In this document: positions 1-7,108 of the stretch, piece after piece
Position numbering within the stretch: position 1 is the stretch's first letter
How the letters are laid out: every line of letters starts with the position of its first letter
Source: Actinomycetes bacterium
GTDB lineage: Bacteria; Actinomycetota; Acidimicrobiia; Acidimicrobiales; Microtrichaceae
Reading direction: 5' to 3'
Length of the DNA stretch: 7,108 nt
Assembly: GCA_023423215.1 (NCBI GenBank)
Contig: JAFAFZ010000639.1
Span: forward strand, 1 to 7,108
Translations under genes and position numbers: made by a program
Notes under the pieces: model-generated
Seen by the model: only the letters and a program-made list of their open reading frames with translations
What the model was told of the DNA's origin: nothing
The model's database searches: none

Positions 1-3
1 GAG

Positions 4-23
4 CGGTGCGATCGCTCGCACCG
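4..23. other. Perfect 8-bp inverted repeat at the window edge
   Basis: CGGTGCGA and TCGCACCG flank a 4-base loop. It lies 57 bases beyond the stop of the MBG-repeat gene and may be a second terminator for it, or belong to whatever lies left of the window. There is no T-run on either visible side. The rest of bases 1-79 holds no gene that I can support. Confidence 0.3.
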
Positions 24-44
24 TCCCACCGGCGACGTCCTCAC

Positions 45-62
45 CCGAGCCCGTGGGCCCGG
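45..62 (-). terminator. Candidate terminator hairpin after the MBG-repeat gene
   Basis: On the minus strand the RNA can form an 8-bp stem, CCGGGCCC with GGGCTCGG, including one G-U pair, around a 2-base turn (in practice a slightly larger loop). It begins 17 bases past the stop codon, a usual place for a terminator. No T-run follows, so this rests on position and stem strength only. Confidence 0.35.
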
Positions 63-79
63 TCAGGTGGTGTCCGGCG

Positions 80-3049
80 TCAGTTGATGCCGATGGTGTG
101 CAGGACCCGCGGGGCCGCCTTGGCGGGGTTGCCGCTCGGCGTCTCGGTCGGGTAGCCCTCGAAGGTCACCGTCGCGAGCGGGGTGACCGTGCGCACCTTG
201 TGCTGGGTGAGCGACCACTTGGCCTGCGTGCCCGAGGCACCGGTCGCGGTGAACTGCGCCTCGATGGTGGGCATCGAGAACTGCGCGCCACCCGGCACCG
301 TGACCGCCGACGGCATCGCCAGCTTCAGGTACGGCTGCGTCGTGCCGTCCCAGTTGCCGGTGAGGCGGGCATCGCACACGCCGCCGGCCGCCGTGCAGTA
401 GTCGATCGTCGCGACGCCCGAGGTGCGGGTGTCACCACCGACGAGCCGTGCGGAGCCCGGCACGTAGGTCATGCCCGCGGGGATCGGGATGTAGGACGTG
501 AAGAGCGACCCGCTGTTCACCGTGATGTTCAGCGTCTGCTGGCGGGCCGGCATCGCGCCCGAGGCCGGCGCCCACTTCAGCGTGAACGTCTCGCCCGGAT
601 CGACCGAGGTCGGCGCGTCGATCGCGATCGGGAACTGGTTGTAGATGTCCTGCGTGGTGATGCTCACCGTCAGGCGCTGGCCGAGGCGGGCGATGGCGCC
701 CTGCTCGTACTTGATCTCACCCAGGTGGCAGGTCGGGTCGGCGGCCGAGTAGGTCGGCGTGCCGGCGTCGCAGATGCCGAAGGTGAGCGTGAACTCACCG
801 GTGGCGCCGCCGCCCTGCAGGTAGGTGATCAGGCCGCGGCTGGCGTTCGCCACGACGTAGGAGCTCATGCCGCGGGCTGCGGCCGGCACGTCCTCGATGA
901 TGGTCAGCGACGAGGGCTCGACCGCCGCCGCGCCACCCACCAGCGGGTAGACGTCGAACTGGTGCATCGGCGCCGTCGAGACGTAGCCGCCGGGGATCAT
1001 CGCCCCGCCGCCGCCCGTGCAGGTCGTCAGCGTCGTCGCCCCGGCACCGTTGCAGAACACCTGCTGGGCGCCCGTCGCGGTCTGGACCGTCACGTTGAAG
1101 TAGGTGCTGAAGCCTGCACCCGTGCCGCTGACCACCGGGATGGTGCCCTGGGGCAGCGTGGCGGTGGCGCTCGCGCCGAGCGTCGTGAACCTGTACGCCG
1201 AGGACGCCTGGTAGCCGGCCAGGCCGGAGAACTCGATCTCGGGCTCCGGCACGACGGCCTGGACCGTCAGGGTGCCGTCGACCGAGGTGAACGTGTAGTT
1301 CGGGTCCGCGGCGCCGGTGCAGCTGGTCGGGTAGGTGCCGGGCTCGCTGGCCGAGGTGGCCGTGGTCGAGCACGTCGGGGCGGTCGCCGGAGCGAGGTCG
1401 CCGTTCACCAGGCCCGAGTACGAGGCCGTGATCTCGGGGATCGCGTCGCCTTCGGTGATGGTGGCCGACGAGGCCGTCACGGTCGCGGCGGCCGGGGTCA
1501 CCGTGTAGGCGCCGTCGACCGGGCTGAAGGTGTAGTTCGGGTCGATCGCACCGGCGCAGGTCGTGGTGTAGCTGCCCACGGCCGAGGTCGGGGTGGCGGT
1601 CGTCGAGCAGGTCGGGGCGACCGCCGGAGCGACGTCGCCGTTCACCAGGCCCGAGTACGAGGGCGTCACCGGGGCGACGGCCGCGCCGTAGGCCGAGGAC
1701 TCCGACGACGCGGTGACGGTCGCCGCGGCGGGCGTCACCGTGATGGTGCCGTTGACGACGGTGAACACGTGGTTCGGATCGGCGGCGCCGACGCAGGTCG
1801 TCTCGTAGGTGCCGACGGGGCTGGACGACGTGGCGGTCGTCGAGCAGGTGGGCAGCGTGTCGGGCTCGGTCTGCCCGCCGGTGAAGCCGTCGTAGCTCGC
1901 CGTGATCTCCGGGACGTCGTCGCCGTACGTGATCGTCGCGGACGAGGCGGTCAGCGTGACCGGCGCGGCGCCGGCCGAGATGGTCACGGTGCCGTCGACG
2001 TAGGTGAACGTGTAGTTCGGGTCCGCTGCATCCGCGCAGGACGTCGCGTAGGTCCCGGCGGGCGAGCCCTGCGTGGCGGCGGTGCCGCACGTCGGCTCGG
2101 TGGCCGGTTCGGTGTCGCCGTCGACCAGGCCCGAGTAGCCGGCGGTGACGGCCGGGATCGGGTCGTTGTAGGCGACCGCGGACGACGAGGCGGTCACGAC
2201 CACCGGGGCCGGCGTCACCGTCACGGTGCCGTCGACGTAGGTGAAGGTGTAGTCCGGGTCCGAGGCGCCGGAGCAGCTCGAGGCGTAGGAGCCGACGCCG
2301 CTCGAGGACGTCGCCTCGGTGGTGCAGGTCGCCGGCGTGGCCGGCTCGGTGTCGCCGTTGACCAGGCCGCTGTAGGTGGCCTGGATCTCCGGTGCGTCGG
2401 CGCCGTAGGTCGAGCTCGCCGACGAGGCGGTCACGACCACCGGCACCGCACCGACCGCGACGGTGCCGTCGACGTAGGTGAAGGTGTGGTTCGGGTCGGA
2501 CGCACCCTCGCACGACGAGGCGTACGAGCCGGCGGAGCTGGACGAGGTCGCCTCGGTCGAACACGTCGCCAGGACGGCCGGCTCGGTGATGCCGACCAGG
2601 CCGTCGTAGGTGGCGGTGATCGTGGGCACGTCACCGCCGACGTCCATCGAGCCCGAGGACGCGGTGACCGTGACCTCGGCCGGGGCGACGGTCAGCGTGC
2701 CCGCCGTGTAGGTGACCGTGTAGCCGACGCGTGAGGCGCCGGAGCAGGTGACCGGGTAGGTGCCGACGGGCGAGCCCTGGACGGCGGTGGTGGAGCAGGT
2801 GGCCGGGATGCTCGGTGCGACCGAGCCGTAGGTCGGCTCCAGCGTGGGGATCTCGTCCCCGTACGAGATGGTCGGGCTCGGTGCCGTGACCTTGACGACC
2901 TTGGCCGGTTCGGGCGGCGGGACGCACGCCGCCGCCAGGACGACGAGCACCGCCAGCAGTGCGACGACGGTCGTGGACGTGCGTCCTCGACCGGATCGGA
3001 TCCTGCGCCGGCTGCGCTCGTGCGCGCGCGACGACGACGTTGTTGACAT
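80..3049 (-). CDS. Exported MBG/Ig-like repeat protein, probable lipoprotein (989 aa)
   Basis: This is a probable cell-surface or secreted structural protein. Residues 1-28 are Arg/Ser-rich, residues 29-41 are hydrophobic, and A39-A40-A41-C42 followed by PPPEP is lipobox-like, so lipidation at C42 is plausible. Residues 51-598 form seven tandem repeats of 78-81 residues of MBG type, with features such as YGD..P near the start, SGLVNGD in the middle, and DPNYTFT then DGT.TV at the end. Cysteine pairs sit at 85/102, 163/180, 242/259, 321/338, 402/419, 481/498 and 560/577, always 17 apart, which suggests one disulfide per repeat. Residues 601-989 contain six more cysteines (666, 677, 760, 774, 885, 892) and match no family I can name. 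No LPXTG motif or C-terminal membrane anchor is visible. The ATG at 3049 is chosen because AGGGGG lies 8 bases upstream. It appears monocistronic. Adhesion or envelope structure is an inferred role; no enzymatic motif is seen. Confidence 0.93.
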   Translation of the reverse strand: MSTTSSSRAHERSRRRIRSGRGRTSTTVVALLAVLVVLAAACVPPPEPAKVVKVTAPSPTISYGDEIPTLEPTYGSVAPSIPATCSTTAVQGSPVGTYPVTCSGASRVGYTVTYTAGTLTVAPAEVTVTASSGSMDVGGDVPTITATYDGLVGITEPAVLATCSTEATSSSSAGSYASSCEGASDPNHTFTYVDGTVAVGAVPVVVTASSASSTYGADAPEIQATYSGLVNGDTEPATPATCTTEATSSSGVGSYASSCSGASDPDYTFTYVDGTVTVTPAPVVVTASSSAVAYNDPIPAVTAGYSGLVDGDTEPATEPTCGTAATQGSPAGTYATSCADAADPNYTFTYVDGTVTISAGAAPVTLTASSATITYGDDVPEITASYDGFTGGQTEPDTLPTCSTTATSSSPVGTYETTCVGAADPNHVFTVVNGTITVTPAAATVTASSESSAYGAAVAPVTPSYSGLVNGDVAPAVAPTCSTTATPTSAVGSYTTTCAGAIDPNYTFSPVDGAYTVTPAAATVTASSATITEGDAIPEITASYSGLVNGDLAPATAPTCSTTATSASEPGTYPTSCTGAADPNYTFTSVDGTLTVQAVVPEPEIEFSGLAGYQASSAYRFTTLGASATATLPQGTIPVVSGTGAGFSTYFNVTVQTATGAQQVFCNGAGATTLTTCTGGGGAMIPGGYVSTAPMHQFDVYPLVGGAAAVEPSSLTIIEDVPAAARGMSSYVVANASRGLITYLQGGGATGEFTLTFGICDAGTPTYSAADPTCHLGEIKYEQGAIARLGQRLTVSITTQDIYNQFPIAIDAPTSVDPGETFTLKWAPASGAMPARQQTLNITVNSGSLFTSYIPIPAGMTYVPGSARLVGGDTRTSGVATIDYCTAAGGVCDARLTGNWDGTTQPYLKLAMPSAVTVPGGAQFSMPTIEAQFTATGASGTQAKWSLTQHKVRTVTPLATVTFEGYPTETPSGNPAKAAPRVLHTIGIN
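1256..2899 (-). repeat. Seven tandem in-frame repeats encoding MBG-type domains
   Basis: The period is 234-243 bases, always a multiple of three, matching the 78-81 residue protein repeats. Approximate residue bounds of the units are 51-124, 125-202, 203-281, 282-362, 363-441, 442-520 and 521-598. Units 2 and 3 are especially alike (both contain SYASSC and FTYVDGTV), as are units 6 and 7 (both begin AATVTASS). Unit 1 is the most diverged: it lacks the SGLVNGD block and the DPNYTF motif. The pattern suggests growth by in-frame duplication of whole domains, and copy number may vary between strains. This lies inside one gene and is not a mobile element. Confidence 0.9.
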
Positions 3050-3057
3050 GGATGTTT

Positions 3058-3063
3058 CCCCCT
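3058..3063 (-). promoter_or_regulatory. Ribosome binding site of the MBG-repeat gene
   Basis: On the minus strand AGGGGG lies 8 bases before the ATG at 3049. This is the best Shine-Dalgarno match in the window and fixes the start. Two GAAACA copies flank it closely (in GCGAAACAGG and GGGAAACATC). Confidence 0.75.
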
Positions 3064-3073
3064 GTTTCGCCCA

Positions 3074-3106
3074 GCGCCGGCACCCTTCGGCCGGCGCGTT
3101 CGCCGG
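3074..3106 (-). promoter_or_regulatory. Two mutually exclusive hairpins in the MBG-repeat gene leader
   Basis: Bases 3074-3081 and 3090-3097 are perfect 8-base inverted repeats (GCGCCGGC / GCCGGCGC on the minus strand) with an 8-base loop. Bases 3091-3096 and 3101-3106 form another perfect stem of 6 bp (CCGGCG / CGCCGG) with the 4-base loop AACG. The two share 3091-3096 and cannot form together. The block ends 10 bases upstream of the Shine-Dalgarno. This resembles the layout of leader switches, but high G+C content makes such stems easy to find by chance, so a function is inference. Confidence 0.4.
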
Positions 3107-3107
3107 G

Positions 3108-3124
3108 GTTGACCGTAGGTCAAC
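3108..3124. promoter_or_regulatory. Perfect palindrome, possible operator or leader hairpin
   Basis: GTTGACC and GGTCAAC are separated by 3 bases, 59 bases upstream of the MBG-repeat gene start. It could be a dimeric repressor site or an RNA hairpin. On the minus strand the centre contains TACGGT, which fits a loose actinobacterial -10 (TANNNT), but no convincing -35 is placed before it. Between 3125 and the preceding gene's stop at 3200 I see no clear terminator or other element. Confidence 0.45.
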
Positions 3125-3199
3125 AAGCTTGCGTGTGCCACCACCTCGACCGTGAAATTCCTTCAGGCAGTCGCGGGCTACCGGCTCCGGGTCGGGGGA

Positions 3200-5587
<2,388 letters not shown>

Positions 5588-5674
5588 GGTCGGGCAGGCT
5601 CCGTCTCGTTCGGTGCGATCGACCGGACGTGCGGGTGGGGCCGTGCGGTCGGTGGAGGGACGATCTTCCCAGGT

Positions 5675-5708
5675 CCGGGCGGTCGAGGGGTCCCCGTCGA
5701 CCGCCCGG
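5675..5708 (-). terminator. Perfect 12-bp inverted repeat between the VOC and UvrA-like genes
   Basis: Bases 5675-5686 (CCGGGCGGTCGA) and 5697-5708 (TCGACCGCCCGG) are exact inverted repeats around a 10-base loop whose GGGG and CCCC can pair further. It starts 18 bases past the VOC stop codon, as a terminator or attenuator would. No T-run follows on the minus strand, which is common in high-GC genomes. It may limit expression of the UvrA-like gene relative to the two genes before it. The remainder of the 139-base gap (5588-5726) shows no clear promoter. Confidence 0.5.
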
Positions 5709-5726
5709 CTCACGGGCGACCCGCGA

Positions 5727-6137
5727 TCAGCGCTGCTCCTGGATGCGCAGCATGTTCCCCGCGGGGTCACGCACGGCGCAGTCACGCACGCCGTAGTCCT
5801 GCTCGATCGGCTCCTGCACGATCTCGGCCCCGTTCGACTCGAGCGACGCGAACGTCGCGTCCAGGTCGGCGGTGGCCAGGTTCGCACCGAAGTAGCTGCC
5901 CTTCGCGATGAGCTCCAGCAGCATGCTGCGCTCCTCGTCGGTCAGGCCGGGGGTCGCGGCCGGCGGGTGCAGCACGCTCGCCGTGTCGGGCTGCCCGGCC
6001 GGGCCGACGGTGATCCACCGCATGTCCTCGTAGCCGACGTCGAGGCGCACCTTGAAGCCGAGGACGTCCCGGTAGAACGCCAGCGAGGCGTCGGGGTCGG
6101 TGTGGGGCAGGAAGCTGGAAGCGATGCTGAGGTCCAT
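5727..6137 (-). CDS. VOC (glyoxalase/bleomycin-resistance fold) family protein (136 aa)
   Basis: This is a small cytoplasmic protein with two beta-alpha-beta-beta-beta modules. The first module carries the typical DASLAFYRDVLGFKV helix-strand (16-30); the second carries a DLDATFASLESNGAEIV helix (91-107) and ends in VRDPAGNMLRIQE (122-134). E134 is at the usual position of the C-terminal glutamate metal ligand. A histidine at the usual N-terminal ligand position is not obvious (H12 and H57 are the nearby candidates), so a non-catalytic binding role is possible. The family includes glyoxalase I, dioxygenases and drug-sequestering proteins, and the substrate cannot be read from sequence. The ATG at 6137 is preferred over the in-frame TTG at 6146, because the AGG at 6147-6149 is spaced for the ATG and abuts the TTG. 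The gene follows the regulator's stop after 10 bases. Confidence 0.93.
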   Translation of the reverse strand: MDLSIASSFLPHTDPDASLAFYRDVLGFKVRLDVGYEDMRWITVGPAGQPDTASVLHPPAATPGLTDEERSMLLELIAKGSYFGANLATADLDATFASLESNGAEIVQEPIEQDYGVRDCAVRDPAGNMLRIQEQR

Positions 6138-6146
6138 GCCGATCAA

Positions 6147-6149
6147 CCT
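6147..6149 (-). promoter_or_regulatory. Short ribosome binding site of the VOC gene, overlapping the regulator stop
   Basis: The minus strand reads TAGG, so the regulator's TAG stop shares bases with the AGG that lies 9 bases before the VOC ATG. Ribosomes ending the regulator would finish on this site, which suggests translational coupling. Confidence 0.5.
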
Positions 6150-6588
6150 ACGGGTGGGTCGGGACCCGGGCTTCTCGATTCCTGACCGGTCGCGTCACCT
6201 GCTTCGCGACGCACGGCGGGATGCCCTCGGTGGTGGCCGCCCTGCGCTTGTACTCGCTCGGCGGCATGCCCACGAGCTCGGCGAAGCGGGTGCTGAAGGT
6301 CCCCAGCGAAGAGCAGCCCACCGCGAAGCAGACGTCGGTGACGCTCTGGTCGCCACGCCGCAGCAGCGCCATCGCGCGCTCGATGCGCCGGGTCATCAGG
6401 TAGCTGTACGGCGATTCGCCGAACGCGGCGCGGAACTGCCGCGACAGGTGGCCGGCCGACATGTGGGCGCCGCGCGCGAGGGCCTCGACGTCGAGCGGCT
6501 CGGCGTAGTCGCGGTCGATCCGGTCCCGGACGCGGCGCAGCACCACCAGGTCGTCGAGTCGCTGGGACGAGGAGGCGCCGCTGCTCAC
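6148..6588 (-). CDS. Single-domain AraC-type transcriptional regulator (146 aa)
   Basis: This is a DNA-binding regulator with two helix-turn-helix units. The first spans about 31-58 (PLDVEALARGAHMSAGHLSR then QFRAAFGE). Linker helix RRIERAMALLR covers 68-78, and the second unit, the conserved AraC signature region, covers about 82-116 (SVTDVCFAVGCSSLGTFSTR through PSEYKRR). There is no N-terminal sensor domain, so the protein is about half the usual AraC length. A basic tail follows (117-146) containing GIPPCVAKQVTRPVRNREA, which I believe recurs in short AraC proteins encoded beside VOC genes; this is from memory. The start is GTG at 6588: the frame stays open upstream to 6822, but that part lies over the divergent plus-strand gene and has no other good start. 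There is no clear Shine-Dalgarno, so the transcript may be leaderless. It probably controls its own operon. Confidence 0.9.
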   Translation of the reverse strand: MSSGASSSQRLDDLVVLRRVRDRIDRDYAEPLDVEALARGAHMSAGHLSRQFRAAFGESPYSYLMTRRIERAMALLRRGDQSVTDVCFAVGCSSLGTFSTRFAELVGMPPSEYKRRAATTEGIPPCVAKQVTRPVRNREARVPTHP

Positions 6589-6669
6589 GCGTCCGATGGT
6601 GCCACGCGACGGCGCACGCGTCGCACCGTCGAGCGGGCGACGTCCCGGCCGCGGCGGCAGACTCCGGGC
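6589..6669. promoter_or_regulatory. Divergent promoter/operator region
   Basis: These 81 bases separate two divergent starts. Neither start has a good Shine-Dalgarno. Loose -10-like hexamers lie 7 bases before the GTG (CACCAT, minus strand) and 6 bases before the ATG (CAGACT, plus strand), as expected for leaderless transcripts; no convincing -35 is seen. GCGACG/CGTCGC half-sites recur: GCGACG at 6606-6611 and 6637-6642, CGTCGC at 6619-6624, CGTCG at 6627-6631. They form two inverted pairs and are possible regulator sites, though G+C content makes this weak. Confidence 0.4.
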
Positions 6670-7108
6670 ATGCGCCTCGGGATCGCACACCACTACGGCT
6701 GGGCCGTCGCGGTGACCGCCACGGCCGACCACCAGGTCGTGGACCGCCGTCGGATCGAGCTGATCGAACCGGATCTGCCCGCCGCCCCCGTGCACCACGA
6801 GGGAGGTCCGCACGAGCTGCACCGCGGCGGCGATCCGCTCGGCGACGAGCAGCTGGCCGACCTGGTCGCGACGGGGCGAGCCTCGATGGAGCGCGCCACC
6901 GCGACGGCCCTGGACGGGCTCGCGTCCCAGGTGGCGCGGATCGACTCGATCTCGGTGCGGGCCTGGCCCGACGAGGTGCCCACCGACGTCGCGGTGCTGC
7001 GACGTGCGCCGTGGGAGAGCAGGGTCGACTCGTACCGCTACTGCCAGGTCCTGGCCGAGCTCGGCGTGGAGCGGGGGTGGACCGTGTGCACCTACGACGC
7101 CACGCGAG
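6670..7108 (+). CDS. Conserved actinobacterial protein of unknown function (5' part, 146 aa visible)
   Basis: The frame opens at ATG 6670 and stays open to the window edge without a stop; the last codon is incomplete. It begins MRLGIAHHYGWAVAVTATAD and continues with DRRRIELIEPDLPAAP (25-40), VHHEGGPHELHR (41-52), a helical segment (about 59-90), SVRAWPDEVPTD (95-106), and APWESRVDSYRYCQVLAEL (113-131) followed by VCTYDA (139-144). Third codon positions are strongly G/C and the residue mix is that of a soluble protein. From memory this resembles a widespread uncharacterised actinobacterial family; I know no activity for it. The conserved-looking His cluster (7, 8, 42, 43, 48, 51) could be a binding or active site, but this is speculation. 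No signal peptide or membrane segment is seen. It is transcribed away from the AraC-type gene. Confidence 0.85.
   Translation, partial: MRLGIAHHYGWAVAVTATADHQVVDRRRIELIEPDLPAAPVHHEGGPHELHRGGDPLGDEQLADLVATGRASMERATATALDGLASQVARIDSISVRAWPDEVPTDVAVLRRAPWESRVDSYRYCQVLAELGVERGWTVCTYDATR

Noticed and set aside
795..2564. 589-residue minus-strand frame within the repeat gene
   Set aside because: It is a frame-shifted reading of the same repeats, giving an Arg/Gly/Leu/His-rich product typical of a wrong frame.
53..2734. 893-residue open frame on the plus strand opposite the MBG-repeat gene
   Set aside because: It is rich in Arg, Gly, Asp and Ala with no recognisable domain. It stays open because the real gene is G+C-rich and its repeats have a period divisible by three. 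The minus-strand frame has a signal peptide, domains and a ribosome binding site.
1256..2899. CRISPR-like or mobile repeat array
   Set aside because: The units are about 237 bases, diverged, adjacent without spacers and in frame. They encode protein domains.
3050..3199. c-di-GMP-I (GEMM) riboswitch upstream of the surface-protein gene
   Set aside because: The setting fits and ACGCAAGC recalls part of the core, but the GCAAACC and GACGCAAAGCC core elements are not present in order. A covariance-model scan would settle it.
5588..5887. 100-residue N-terminal extension of the UvrA-like protein
   Set aside because: It overlaps the VOC gene and crosses the intergenic hairpin. Its sequence is Arg/Ser/Thr-rich filler, and UvrA-type homology begins only after the ATG at 5587.
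6589..6822. 78-residue N-terminal extension of the AraC-type protein
   Set aside because: It overlaps the divergent plus-strand gene and the control region, and it resembles no AraC sensor domain.
6693..6983. 96-residue minus-strand open frame
   Set aside because: It is antisense to the plus-strand partial gene, Ser/Arg-rich and without a recognisable motif.

Overview
The window is G+C-rich throughout, with strong G/C preference at third codon positions. Together with the gene families present, this points to a high-GC actinobacterium; I cannot place it more precisely. It holds five protein genes. Four are on the minus strand and one is on the plus strand, cut by the right edge. I see no tRNA, rRNA, CRISPR array, insertion sequence or attachment site, and no gene-free stretch longer than about 150 bases.

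Left part (1-3199, minus strand). A 989-residue exported protein (80-3049) has a lipoprotein-like signal peptide, seven tandem MBG/Ig-like repeats and an unassigned 390-residue C-terminal region. Each repeat carries two cysteines exactly 17 residues apart. Its leader (3050-3126) is rich in perfect inverted repeats, some mutually exclusive. One leader segment is complementary to the start-codon region, so a translational switch is possible. Candidate terminator hairpins lie just beyond the stop codon at the left edge.

Middle and right part (3200-6588, minus strand). In transcription order there is a short single-domain AraC-type regulator (6148-6588), a VOC/glyoxalase-fold protein (5727-6137) and a 795-residue UvrA-like tandem ABC ATPase (3200-5587). 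The first two genes are tightly coupled. The third follows after a 139-base gap containing a perfect 12-bp inverted repeat. The UvrA-like protein keeps both ATPase sites and the zinc-type CxxC pairs, but the UvrB-binding domain of true UvrA is missing, as in UvrA2/DrrC-type proteins. The set reads as a candidate inducible protection cassette against a DNA-binding or electrophilic compound: regulator, small-molecule binder and DNA-lesion or drug-displacing ATPase. That role is inference.

Right edge (6670-7108, plus strand). A divergent gene starts 81 bases from the regulator and runs off the window. Its 146 visible residues look like a conserved actinobacterial protein of unknown function. Its presence shows that the upstream extension of the regulator reading frame is not coding, and that 6589-6669 is a shared divergent control region.
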